Source: Pelobates cultripes (lineage: Eukaryota > Chordata > Amphibia > Anura > Pelobatidae). From it: a stretch of DNA of 64,000 nt. A program made the position numbers and the translations under genes. The stretch spans positions 270,589,081 to 270,653,080 of the forward strand of contig OW240913.1 in the NCBI GenBank assembly GCA_933207985.1, in the 5' to 3' direction. A model generated the notes under the pieces. It was not told the origin of the DNA and did no database searches. It saw only the letters and a program-made list of their open reading frames with translations. This document shows, in pieces, positions 45,241-55,211 of the stretch. The first letter of the stretch is position 1. Each line of letters opens with the position of its first letter.

Positions 45241-45441
45241 AATGTGGAACACTCTCCTTTAGTAGTTTTTCCTTAAATTGGTCTCACCTGGCAATCTAAT
45301 TATCACAGGTGTCTGAGATTGTTTTCAATGATCAAAAGCGCCCTGAGACACAATGCCATCCATGAGTTAAACTGAAAAACAAAATATTTAATCTTTGTGA
45401 CACTTAAGTAGAATTTGCATAATAATTTGGAACAGGGTGTA
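45241..45441 (-). mobile_element. Tc1/mariner terminal fragment
   Basis: Read on the minus strand it starts TACACCCTGTTCCAAATTAT at 45441, a Tc1/mariner-type end. The flanking text (cacaggtgtctgagattg, agacacaatgccatccatgag) is familiar non-coding sequence of that family. Only one end is present. Confidence 0.6.
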
Positions 45442-45586
45442 TATATTTTAAGAAGATTTAGAGGAATCTTATGTTTATCTACATTGAAGGAAGCAAAGGG
45501 TTATCATTTTTATCCCTTCTGTGTTTGTTCCTTTTCACTGGTGGAGCTGTGTTGTGTGACACAAGTATTGTGTACCAAACAGAGAA

Positions 45587-46054
45587 GCATGATTAATCAT
45601 CCCACAGAATATGTTTCCACTGCTCCAGAGTCCAGTGGCGACGTGCTTTACACCACGAGATCCAAAGCTTGGCATTATACTTGGTGATGGGCTTGCATGC
45701 AGCTGTTCGGCCATGGAAACCCATTGCATGAAGATCTGGCATCACAGGGCGTGCTGATATTAATATCAGTTGAAGTTTGGAACTCTTCAGCTAGGGAATC
45801 AGCAGAGTGGTGGCAACTTTTACGTACCACTCTGTGACTTTACATGGTCTCCTGCTTCGTGGCTAAGCTGCTGCTTTTCCTCAACGCTTCCACTTTCCAA
45901 TATTACCACTTACAGTTGACCATGGAATATCTAGCAGGTATGAAATTTCATGAACTGACTTATTGCAGAGGTGGCATCCTATCACAATACCACGTTTGAA
46001 TTCACCAAGCTTTTCAGAATGAAATTTTTTTCACAATTGTTTGTAAATGCAAAC
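45587..46054 (-). pseudogene. Split Tc1 copy, segment 2: transposase N-terminal half
   Basis: The minus strand begins near 46030 with EKLGEFKRGIVIGCHLCNKS, then VHEISYLLDIPWSTVSGNIGKWKR (first helix-turn-helix), a stop, and PRSRRPCKVTE (GRPRK-type hook). It continues as decayed sequence to 45587, where the composite insertion begins. It ends at atgcaaac (46047-46054), the target of the large hAT. Stops at several positions make it non-functional. Confidence 0.85.
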
Positions 46055-46159
46055 CAGGGCCGGACTGGGGATACAAAGCAGCCTTGGAAAAAAATGTATG
46101 CCAGCCCCAAAAGTCATTGTACCATGTAATAAGTGTGTGTGTATGTGTGTGTCCGCCAG

Positions 46160-46446
46160 CCGGCGGGGGAGACCTAATTATTCAATGCTTTCCTAGGGGA
46201 AAAATCTGACGCTGGAGGTCCTCATGAAGAGCGTGAGGACTGCCAGCGTCAGATAACGGACCAAAGGTCTGTTTCAATTCCGAAAGTCCCTCTATTGGCT
46301 GTCTGGTAGACAGCCACTAGAGGAGGAGGTAACCATGCAAAGTGATTATTGCAGTTTCTTATCGGACATGCAAGGGACATGGAATATTGCACCCGGACCA
46401 CTTCTATAAGCTGATGTGGTCAGGGTGCCTACAGTTTCCCTTTAAG
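46160..46446 (-). mobile_element. T2-type MITE, copy E (truncated)
   Basis: In minus sense it starts TTAAAGGGAAACTGTAGGCA, then ccctgaccacatcagc and the agtggctgtct/agacagcc hairpin (46300-46320). It breaks off near 46160 after an aatgctttcc word shared with copies B and C. Confidence 0.7.
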
Positions 46447-46623
46447 TGTCAAACTTTTATCATATTGTTCAGTATTGTTTTAGACCTGCATAAGAGACGT
46501 CAACTCTCAAAAGCTTGTCTTTTAAATATTTTGTTAGTCCAATAAAAAAAGTACTACAATAATATTTTGTCATCTTGTCTACTGGACTAATGTGGCTAAT
46601 CCAATCTACATGTACATTATATA

Positions 46624-48067
46624 CAGGTGATATTGGAAAAATTAGAATATCGTGCAAAAGTTCATTTATTTCAGTAATGCAACGTAAAAAAGGGGAAACT
46701 AATTTATGAGATAGACGCATTACATGCAAAGCAAGATAGTTCAAGCCGTGATTTGTCATAAGTGCGATGATTATGGCTTACAGCTCATGAAAACTCCAAA
46801 TCCACAATCTCAGTAAATTAGAATATTACATGCAATCAATAAAACAAGGAGTGTACATAGAACAATATCGGACCTCTGAAAAGTATAAGAATGCATATGC
46901 ACTCAGTACTTGGTTTGGGCCCCTTTTGCAGCAATTACTGCCTCAATGCGACGTGGCATGGAAACTATCAGCCTGTGGCACTGCTGAGGTGTTATGGAAG
47001 ACCAGGATGTTTCAATAGCGGCCTTCAGCTCTTCTGCATTGTTCGGTCTCATGTCTCTCATCTTTCTCTTGGCAATGCCTAACAGATTCTCTATGGGGTT
47101 CAGGTCAGGCAAGTTTGTTGGCCAATCAAGCACAGTAATCCCACGGTGATTGAACCAGGCTTTGGTGCTTTTGGTAGTGTGGGCAGGTGCCAAGTCCTGC
47201 TGGAAAATTAAGTCAGCATCCCCATAAAGCTCGTCTGCGAAAGGAAGCTTGGAATGCTTCAAAATCTCCTGGTAGACGGCTGCGTTGACCCTGGACTTAA
47301 TGAAGCACAGTGGACCAACACCAGCAGATGACATGGCTCCCCAAATCAACACAGACTGTGGAAGCTTCACGTTTGACATCAAGCATCTTGCAGTGTGTGC
47401 CTCTCCATTCTTCCTCTAGACACTGGGTCCTTGGTTTCCAAATGAGATGCAAAAGTTGCCCTCATCAGAAAAGAGGACTTTGGACCACTGAGCAACAGAC
47501 CAGGTCTCTTTTTCTTTAGCCCAGGTAAGATGCTTCTAATGTTGTTTGTTGTTCAGGAGCGGCTTGACAAGAGGAATACGACATCTGAAGCCCATGTCCA
47601 GGATCCGACTGTGTGTGGTGGCTCCAGCCTCAGTCCACTCCTTGTGAAAGTCCCCAACACATTTGAATGGCCTTTTCCTGACAACCCTCTCCAGGCTGCG
47701 GTCATCCCTGCTGCTTGTGCACCTTTTTCTTCCACACTTTTCCCTTCCACATAACTTTCTATTAATGTACTTTGATACAGCACTTTGGGAACATCCAACT
47801 TCCTTCACAATTACCTTTTGAGGCTTTCCCTCCTTATGGAGGGTGTCAATGATGGTTTTCTGCACAACTGTCTGGTCAGCAGTCTTCCCCATGATTGTGA
47901 TTCCTACTAAACCAGACTGAGAGACCATTTAAAGGCTCAGAAACCCTTTGCAGGTGTTATGGCTTACTTATCTGATTAGAGTGGGACACTGTGAGCCTAG
48001 AAAATTGCAGTAAATCACAATATTCTAATTTACTGAGATTGTGGATTTGGGGTTTTTATGAGCTGTA
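46624..48067 (-). mobile_element. Tc1-type transposon 3, right terminal repeat truncated
   Basis: The left end starts CAGGTGATATTGGAAAAATT after TA (46622-46623). An inner repeat (acaatctcagtaaattagaatatt) lies at 46806-46829, giving a long IR/DR-type terminus. At the right, only the inner part (aatattctaatttactgagattg, about 48022-48044) and sequence to tgagctgta (48067) are present. About 160 bp of outer repeat are missing. The transposase is on the minus strand. Confidence 0.85.
46903..47892 (-). pseudogene. Tc1 transposase, DD34E, two nonsense codons
   Basis: A single frame of 330 codons runs from the ATG at 47892 (MGKTADQT; an upstream in-frame ATG at 47928 also exists) to the stop at 46903. 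The N-terminal helix-turn-helix is at about 10-45 (GCSQSAVSKYI). The triad is intact: D143 (LFSDEGNF), D233 (QQDLAPAHT), E268 (LPDLNPIEN), with 34 residues between the last two. The lesions are TAG at codon 119 (47538-47536) and TAG at codon 159 (47418-47416). There is no frameshift. 329 residues is near full family length. It is a different Tc1 family from transposons 1 and 2 by sequence and termini. Confidence 0.92.
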
Positions 48068-48557
48068 TGTATATTATATGTTTATAAATTAGTAACTGGA
48101 GCAAGATTGTAGAGTGCAGGGGAATGTTGGGATGTTAAGTTAAGTAGGGGTTTCAAGATTTGCGCTTTGAGTTACCGGCCACATGTGAAACGTTACAAGC
48201 CACATCAAATGCTTGTGCACAGTATTTGCTTTTTAAATTTAAAAAAAAATGTATTTACTGAAATATGTACACAACTTCAGTTTGTATACAGGGGCATATT
48301 TATATTGATAGTTTTATGTGTGTGTAAATGCAGGGCCATATGTGTACGTAGTTTGCGTGGATACACGTGCATATATTTGGGGCAGGTCAATGTGTTTGAA
48401 TGTAGGGACATATGTATGTGTGTGAATGCAGGGATGTGTGTGGAGGGTAATGTGCGTAAAAGGTCGTACATGTGTAGTGGGTCAATGTGTGTTTGTGAAT
48501 GCAGGGGTGTTTGTGTATGATCAGCACTGTCTGTGTGAATTAAGTGGTGAAATTGTA
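48068..48557. other. Interior of the large hAT; no feature recognised
   Basis: Some GT-rich words (gtgtgtgaatgcaggg) and no gene. Confidence 0.4.
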
Positions 48558-48949
48558 GCCTTCACCAGGGGCGGACTGACCGGTCGGGCACTTCGGACAC
48601 GGTCCGAGGGCCCGGCCGGGAGGGGGGCCCGCCGCCAGGGCCGCCCTCAGGGGGCCCGGCGGCAGGGCTGAATTGGGGGAGGCAGAGGAAGGTGCCACCG
48701 GGTGGCCGGCCCGGTGGCACACTGTGAGGGGGGGCCCGGCCGTTTGATGCTGGAGCCGCCGGACCGGGTAGCAGCCTCGCCGGTCCGGCGGCATTCCTCT
48801 CACTAACACAGAAGAAGGAGGAGGAGGAGCATCTGTCTATCATGCTCCTTTGCGGTTCCCACATCCTGTGCTGGGAATTGTGGGAACCGCAGGGAGCATG
48901 ATAGACAATACTCACTGTCGAAAAACGCTGAACCCGGCGAGCTGCCTAA

Positions 48950-50085
48950 CAACATTGAACAAAATAGAGGCAATAGAGATGAGGGGAAAGAGGCAATAGA
49001 AGATAGAGGAAGAGCCCAATAGAAGATACAGGGGAAGAGGGGCAATAGAGATAGAGGGGAAAAGGGCAATAGAGATGGGGAAGAGAGGCAATAGAGATGG
49101 GGGAAGAGGGGCAATAGAGATGAAGGGGGAAGAGGGCAAGAATGTAAATTAAAGAGATATGGGGAGCAAGAGATATATGGGAAAGAGGGAACAGAGATGA
49201 GAGGGGAGAAAGAGAGTAAGAGATGGGGAGGAAGAGAGGGGGCAATAGAATGGGGGGAAGAGAGAACAGAGATGGGGAGTGAGAGAAGGGGGAGCAATAG
49301 AGATGGGGAACAGAGATGGGGAGGGGAAAGAGAGGGGCAGTAGAGATATATGGGAAGAAGGGAGCAAGAGATAGGAGAGAGGAGAAAGAGGGGGAGCAAA
49401 GAGATGGGAGAGGGAAAGGGCAATAGAATGGAAGGGGAACAGAGATGGGAGTGGGAAGAATAAGATGGGAGGAAGAGGGGCAATATAGAGATGGGGAAGA
49501 GGGCAATAGAGATGGGGAGAAGAGGGCAATAGAGATGGGGAGGGGGGAGAAAGAGGGCAATAGAGATGGAGGAGAAAGAGGGGGCAATAGAGAGATGGGG
49601 AGGGGGGAGAAAGAGGGAGAACAGAGAGTTGGGGAGGGGGTAGAAAGAGGGGGGGACAGAGGGGGCAATAGAGAGATGGGGAGGGGGAGAAAGAGGGGGG
49701 AATAGAGAGATGGGGAGGGGGGAGACAGAGACAGAGAGGGAAGAATGAGACACGGGGAGAAAGAGGGGGAATAGATAGGTGGGGGGTGAAAGAGAAAGAG
49801 GGGGAGAAAGAGGGGGAATAGGGAGATGGGGAGGGGGAGAAAGAGACAGAGGGGGAAGAATGAGACACAGGGGGAGAAAGAGGGGGAATATAGAGATGGG
49901 GATGGGGAGAAAGACAGAGGAAGAGAGATGTGGGGGAGAGAGAGACAGGGAAAGGGAGGAGAAAAACAGTGGAAGAGAGGGAGAAAGAGGCAGAGGGGTA
50001 AGAGAGACTGGGAAGGAGGGGGGAGGAAGAAACATACAGAGGGATGGGGGGAGACAAAAAGGCACACAGAAGGGCTGTAGATATC
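48950..50085. repeat. Polypurine (GA) minisatellite, 1.1 kb
   Basis: Imperfect 18-30 bp units of the type gggcaatagagatggggaga and later gagaaagagggggaatagag leave one strand almost pure purine. Minus-strand frames of 363-420 codons (Ser/Pro/Leu-rich) are artefacts. The tract has triplex (H-DNA) potential. Confidence 0.95.
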
Positions 50086-50094
50086 ACTGGTGGA

Positions 50095-50755
50095 TCCAGG
50101 GGGGCAACAGGGCAATTGCCCCTCCCCTGTCCGCAGACACCATGCGGGCAGGGGAGGGAGGAAGAGAGGACCTGGGAGCTCACCCTGCAGCTCCTCTGGG
50201 TCCTTCTTGCACGAGCAGAGAGCGTTGCCGCGATTACCATGGCAACGTTATCGCTCTTGCGAGAGTCAACTCTAGCCCTGGAGCTACGGTCTAGTGTTCA
50301 CTCTCAACACTGTGACCCCCAGGGATTCCTGGTGGTCGCAGTGGTGAGAGTGAACTCTAGCCCCATAAACACACTGCCCCCACACACACACCATACACAT
50401 TCACACACTGCCCCATACACACCATACACATTCACTGCCCCCACATACACCATACACATTTACACACATTGCCTCACACACACACATACACTGCCCACCC
50501 ATATACACACAGACCCCCATACACAGCCCCCCATACTAACATTGCCACACACATACACAGCCCACACACCCTACACATACACTGAACCTTTCACACACAT
50601 TGCACCACTGCTCCTATTCCCTACTACAGCCCCATATCCCAGCAGATCCCAGGTAAGTTGTCAAACTGTTCTTAAATGGTTTGACTACTTACTCTGGAGC
50701 AGTAGTGGTTATTGTGCATAGATTATTTCTTTAAATAATTTACAAGTGCCCCAGT
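50095..50755 (-). mobile_element. Partial relative of the 10397-11831 hAT, inverted
   Basis: It begins cactggtggatccaggggggcaa (degenerate CAGTGGCGGATCC-type end). The CGCGAGA-module words (ttgccgcgattaccatggcaacg, gagtgaactctagcccc), CA-rich units (inverse of the GGGGCAGTGTGTG minisatellite, 50370-50600), and cccagcagatcccaggtaag follow, ending with gattatttctttaaataatttacaagtgccc. The order mirrors the 10397 element. The right TIR is missing, replaced by a minisatellite. Confidence 0.8.
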
Positions 50756-50990
50756 AGCCAGCCAGCCAACCCACAGGCTGGCCAGTAGCCAGCCAGTTAG
50801 CCAGCCCACAGGCCAGTAGCCAGCCCACAGGCCTACAGCAAGCCCACAGCCTGCCAGTCGCAGCCAGCAAGCCACAGCCTGCCAGCCGCAGTCAGCAAGC
50901 CCACAGCCTGCCGGCAGTAGCCAGCAAGCCCACAGCCTGCCAGCCGCAGCAAGCAAGCCCACAGACTGCCAGCCAGCAACAGTAATTAAG
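50752..50990. repeat. CAGCC-rich minisatellite
   Basis: Imperfect units of about 23-30 bp of the type gccagccgcagcaagcaagcccacagcct replace the expected end of the nested hAT. Confidence 0.85.
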
Positions 50991-51400
50991 GTAAGAGGAG
51001 CCAACTTGGCCTAGGTATCAGCGAGCTATGTTGTGTTGCTATATTGTGAATAGAAACCAGAGTGTTGGAGAGACCACCCTCCAGGCCCCATTAGACTCCA
51101 TTGTAGTCTCTAATGGGGCCTGGAGGGGATTCTTTCTAACACACTCTCTAAAGGACACTGAGATAGCCCCCGCTAGAAAGACCCCCCTCCATGGCCCATT
51201 AGCCCTCAATTGTAGTCTCTGCTGGGGCCTCGAAGGGCTTATTGCCCTTTTGTTCCTTGTGTCTAAAGATTGTGTAGGGTGTGGCTGGAGGCGGGACAAG
51301 GGTGGCGCTTGCTGCAGAGTATGGGTGGGGCCTGTAAGGGGGCCCTTGATTTATTTTGCCCGGGGGCCCTGAGGGTTCTCAGTCCGCCCCTGGCCTTCAC

Positions 51401-51525
51401 TGTCCATAGCCTATACCCAACTCCAATAGCTAGTAGCCCATTCCTTCCCCTATTCCCCATAGGTGGAATAGGGGTAGAATGGACTGCATAATCTCTGCCC
51501 TCTGTAGTTAGTAGTCCATTCCCCT
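51401..51525. other. Interior of the large hAT
   Basis: Lies between the TSD of the nested hAT and the following minisatellite. No separate feature. Confidence 0.4.
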
Positions 51526-52270
51526 CCCCCCCATAGTTAGTTCCTCCTCTCCCTCCATAGATAGTACCCAACCCCCCACCCCATAAAAGTAACATATTCC
51601 CCTCTTCTCCCCCACATATATAGTACTAAATTCTCTTCCTAGTACTCACTTTTCCTCCTCACCCTATTCTCCCCCATAGATAATACCCCATTCGCCCATA
51701 GATAGTACCCCAGTCCACCTCCCCATAGATAGTACCACAATCCTATTCATCCTCCCCTTAGATAGTACCCAAGTCCCATTCCCCCATATAGAGTACCCCA
51801 ACCCCTCCCCCATAGAGAGTACCCCAACCCCTTCTCCAAAGAGAGTACTCCAATCCCCCTCCTCATAGACAGTACCCCAATACCCCTCCTCATAGAGAGT
51901 ACCTCACCTCCCCATAGAAAATACCCCAATCCCCCTCCTCATAGAGATTACCTAATCCCCCATAGAGATTACCCCTACCCCCATAGTACCCAAGACTCAT
52001 TCCCCCATATAGAGTACCCCAACCCCTCCCCCATAGATAGTACCCCAATCCCTCTCCTCATGAATAGTACCACAATCCCCTTCTCCATAAATAGTACCCC
52101 AACCCCTCCCCCACAGATAGTACCCCAATCCCTCTCCTCATGAATAGTAACACAATCCCCCTCCCCATGAATAGTACCCCAATCCTTCTCCTCATGAATA
52201 GTACCCCAATCCTTCTCCTCATGAATAGTATCCCAATCCCCCTCCCCATGAATAGTACCCCAATCTCCTC
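51526..52270. repeat. C-rich minisatellite (catagatagtaccccaatcccc units)
   Basis: About 24 imperfect units of 27-32 bp. A recent sub-block repeats the pattern tcctcatgaatagtaccccaatc (52060-52265). Open frames on the minus strand are artefacts. Confidence 0.9.
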
Positions 52271-52705
52271 TAAACTCACTCATTTAGAGATGTACAGATT
52301 CTCCTAATCTCCCCAACTCCAGCCCAATCCCAGCCAGTGATAATGATTAGGAGCCTCATGAAATCAAGTGTCCTGTCTGTACTGCTTATTGGGCAGCTCC
52401 ACGTGGCTCTCCCTTTGACTCATGACGTCACTTCCCCCGGAATGAGCCACACAGAGCTGTCCTGAGCAGTACATCAGTCAGCATGCATGCATGTCCGTGC
52501 GGCTGCGTTCTATCACCCGACAGAGGCTCTGATCATATTGCCTCTGCCAGCTATAATACAGCCAAGGCCACCCTTTGCACTACTGATCTGTAAGCTGTGC
52601 CAGCTGCCTGGCGCCTTGTGCACCTGACACTCTGCTTGCACACCCGTAAGTCTGCCCTGAAAAGCACATTTGAACGGCCTGCCAGCCCCATGTGCCGCGG
52701 CCCTG
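52271..52705. other. Right subterminal part of the large hAT
   Basis: GC-balanced sequence ending in the CGGCCCTG terminus, with no gene. A gccttgtgcacctgacac word near 52612 resembles the gcgccctgtgcgaaaaac near 6967. Confidence 0.45.
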
Positions 52706-52713
52706 ATGCAAAT

Positions 52714-52790
52714 TGCATGGCTAAGTGCTTGATTTTATACTCCTGTGGCAATGGGTCTGATTGAGGTGTGTCCCAATACTTTTGTCCATA
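52714..52790 (-). pseudogene. Split Tc1 copy, segment 3: far terminus
   Basis: The text tgcatggctaagtgcttgat then ttatactcctgtggc continues segment 2 across the hAT and ends in GTGTCCCAATACTTTTGTCC, the inverse of the terminus at 41125. Together the three segments total about 1.0 kb, so some Tc1 sequence has also been lost. Confidence 0.8.
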
Positions 52791-52810
52791 TAAAAGTATT
52801 GGGACACACC
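52765..52810. repeat. Perfect 19-bp inverted repeat of Tc1 termini
   Basis: GGTGTGTCCCAATACTTTT (52765-52783) and its exact inverse (52792-52810) flank an 8-bp spacer, GTCCATAT. The right arm is a second Tc1-type terminus facing the first. Confidence 0.9.
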
Positions 52811-52819
52811 ACAAATAAT

Positions 52820-52942
52820 ATATTTGTTTTCCATTTAGTAGGATGTTCTTCACTAGATATATTTACTCTTATAGAGTCAGCCTCCAGTAGGTTTTTAACA
52901 GTTCTCAACCACAATATGCTGCTTTAAATGGAAAACAAATAT
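52820..52942. mobile_element. Small MITE-like element
   Basis: Perfect 18-bp inverted repeats, ATATTTGTTTTCCATTTA (52820-52837) and its inverse (52925-52942), enclose 87 bp with no palindrome. The superfamily is not identified and no clear TSD is seen. Confidence 0.6.
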
Positions 52943-52974
52943 AATACCTGTAATCACAATTAATGAGTCATAAA

Positions 52975-53080
52975 TAAAATTATTATTTATTATTTTATTA
53001 TTTATATAGCGCCATCAGATTCTGTAGCGCTGTACACAATGAACATATCATACAATAATCATAATAAAGAAAATCCCACA
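52975..53080. mobile_element. LINE-tail-like repeat (tatagcgcca...gtagcgctgtac)
   Basis: A (tta)n-rich lead, then tttatatagcgccatcagattctgtagcgctgtac. Related copies lie at 53880-53935 (inverse) and 62645-62710. These resemble the 3' tails of CR1/L2-clade LINEs or SINEs sharing them. Confidence 0.5.
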
Positions 53081-53316
53081 GTCAGAAAACTGTGAGAGTT
53101 CTACTTAACTGAGGGAGCAGCAAAGAACGAGGAAGTGGTCATTGATGTTCTGCCTACTATAGGATAAGGATGTTGCTGATTGGATGTTGATGTTACTAGG
53201 CGGATATTGTCATTATCATGTTTATACCTGTTTTCAATTTGTTATTTCTTTGCTGCTAAGGGAATTAAAGAAAGAGTGCACCATAATACTCGCCTCTGGG
53301 TCTTTAATACAATTAA

Positions 53317-53317
53317 G

Positions 53318-53366
<49 letters not shown>

Positions 53367-53372
53367 ATCTAC
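53317..53372. repeat. (TATC)n(TTTC)n microsatellite
   Basis: Consecutive ctat and cttt tetranucleotides. Confidence 0.95.
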
Positions 53373-55037
53373 AGTACATTTTTAGGCATTAGCAGCCTTA
53401 GTACATCTACTATTTTCCAGCTTGCCAGTGTGTGTCATGTAAAGCATATATGTGCTGTCTACTTCATATCAGTGGTCAGCCAAGGTCGGGCCAATGGATT
53501 TTTTTACTTGAAGTTTTTGCATCTAGGTTTTTTAAAAACTCCTGTCTATTTTTTAGTTTATTTTTAAACCTGCAAAGTGTTGTTTACATGAACATCACAA
53601 GGATAGCATCATCATATAATATGTCTCTATTAACACCCTGGGCTTTGAAATCATCGTGTGAAGGCTACTTAATTGCATGGATACATGCCATACCAGTGAA
53701 GACAGATAATAAATTGTTTTTTGCTTACAAATCAAAGACATTAAGAACTTAAGTAGGCATTCCAAGATAAAAGTAACCCACTGTGTTTTTATATAAATAC
53801 ATATATAACACACTAAGAATATCCGAACTTAACCAATCCAAATTAAGAAAAGAAACACATTACAAACACATCATTAAATATTGTAAAGCGCTACGGAATC
53901 TGTCGGCGCTATATAAATCGCAATATTAATAATTATACAAGCTAGTCCTGGGCATTTAGCCAATACAAGAGAGTGTTAGAACCATTCTGCGTATTTGGTG
54001 CCATGGGTGGGGTTGGCTCAATGACACTTCCTTTTTCAGCTGGGATTTTTCCAGAGAAGTTTGTCCCTTACTGCATCACATTCGTGGTTGCTGCATACAT
54101 TGTTATTAACAACAAAATTTAGATTCCCTGCAGTTACCTGTCCATACAAGTAAACAATCAGCCATCACTTCAGTGCTATTGCAGACTAATTGTTTAACTA
54201 TTTTAGTGATATTGGATATACCATATATTATTAGCGGACTTCTGTCCCAGGTCTGCTCCATCGAAGCCACTGATTGTTTCTTATCGACTTACTTTTCTCA
54301 CGCGAGGAGTGTACTTACCAAGGCTGTAATTGATCCCTGGTGGGCATTCTCAACTACATATGGTTATTGACTAAGAGATTTTTTTAGATATTTGCAGTGA
54401 ATTAAGGCCAAAATAGCCAAACTGGATTTGTTTCCAAGTTAGCTATGCTTCCAATTTGGCTGCTTTGCCCAAAATGTAAAATTCACTTTGGATTAATGAA
54501 TTAATAAATTACAGGGATGGGGCAAATTCTATCATAATTGCACTCAAATTGAGGTTGTGCTATGCAAATGCCCAATACATGAAGATGTCAGCTAAAGTTG
54601 TGTTTAATGATAGCATACCTAAAATATACCTCTATTTAGGAGGAACAGTAACTAGATGGGACCCAAATCTCCACGCTCCTATCTTTTCTTCACTAGTGTC
54701 ATGCTATTGTAGAAGCTCATGTGTGCCTGTATGAATAAATAAAATAATTTAGCAGCAATTAAAACGTAATGTGTCTTATGTAATATTATATTTACATAGC
54801 ACAAGCGAAAGTCAAATAACTTGTTCAAGAATAGCCTTGCCATCTGAATGCCCTTCCAGTTATAAAAATAATCTTCTTTAGCCATTTGAAATGTTGTAAG
54901 GTATGGGATAGATCTCTGTTACACTGGAAGCTGCCTCCTTTCTCTTGCACTGTCTTTTTGCATTTTTGTACGACATATGAGCAGAGATTTTGGTCTACAT
55001 GTGAAATATTATACTTGCAACATACGTGCATGTAAAT
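53373..55037. other. Mostly unrecognised
   Basis: It contains one LINE-tail-like copy at 53880-53935 (aagcgctacggaatctgtc, ggcgctatataaat). Open frames here have no known motif. Confidence 0.4.
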
Positions 55038-55205
55038 GTCTCTCCCAACATTCATTCTGTTTCTCCTTTTCCTGTCTTATTTGGAGTCCCCCAGGGCTCT
55101 GTTCTTAGTCCCAGTTTATTTTTTCTTTATATTACCTCTCTTAGTAGACATATTTATTTTTTTGAATTATGCTTCCACCTGTTTACCGATGACACCCAGA
55201 TATAA
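55038..55205 (+). pseudogene. Rex1/L2-type LINE reverse-transcriptase fragment
   Basis: The plus frame from 55080 reads FGVPQGSVLSPSLFFLYITS, then FTDDTQI before TAA at 55203-55205. VPQGS.L.P.LF.LY and (YA)DDTQ are the palm motifs of CR1/L2/Rex1-clade reverse transcriptases, with the DD pair kept and YA changed to FT. Only about 55 residues survive. It abuts L1-like ORF1 sequence on the other strand. Confidence 0.75.
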
Positions 55206-55211
55206 CTCTCC

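Larger units (their letters stand above)
41574..45574 (-). mobile_element. 4.0-kb composite insertion in the split Tc1, 12-bp TSD
   Basis: The repeat CCAAACAGAGAA is found at 41562-41573 and 45575-45586. The Tc1 text is continuous when the insert and one repeat copy are removed. The insert starts with Penelope-like terminal sequence on the minus strand (hammerhead-like motif at 42001-42060), and contains an L1-like insertion (42540-44247), an A/T microsatellite, a Tc1/mariner end fragment, and unassigned DNA (44470-45240, 45442-45574). A long duplication fits a retroelement. Which part was the original insertion is inference. Confidence 0.7.
48566..51392. mobile_element. hAT-type non-autonomous element with perfect 8-bp TSD
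   Basis: It starts CAGGGGCGGACTGA and ends TCAGTCCGCCCCTG (perfect 14-bp TIRs). GCCTTCAC occurs at 48558-48565 and 51393-51400. GC-rich subterminal blocks (gggcccggcc) are at the left, and cccgggggccctgag at the right. The 2.8-kb body holds a GA-rich minisatellite, an inverted relative of the 10397 element, and a CAGCC minisatellite. No transposase. Confidence 0.95.
46055..52705. mobile_element. Large hAT-type element (6.65 kb with nested insertions)
   Basis: The left end is CAGGGCCGGACTGGGG and the right end is CCCCATGTGCCGCGGCCCTG. The inverse repeats match for CAGGGCCG and, after a short offset, GGGG. The flanking 8 bp are atgcaaac (46047-46054) and atgcaaat (52706-52713), 7 of 8 identical. 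Tc1 sequence is continuous across the deduced empty site. It contains no transposase of its own. It holds a T2 fragment, Tc1 transposon 3, a second hAT and minisatellites. The short TIR match leaves some doubt that both ends belong to one element. Confidence 0.65.

Noticed and set aside
46903..47928. Two separate genes from the two open pieces of transposon 3
   Set aside because: Both pieces are in one frame separated only by two TAG codons, so they are one broken transposase.
48803..50240. Overlapping 363-420 codon frames on the minus strand
   Set aside because: Pro/Ser/Leu low-complexity translation of a polypurine minisatellite, open in all three frames.
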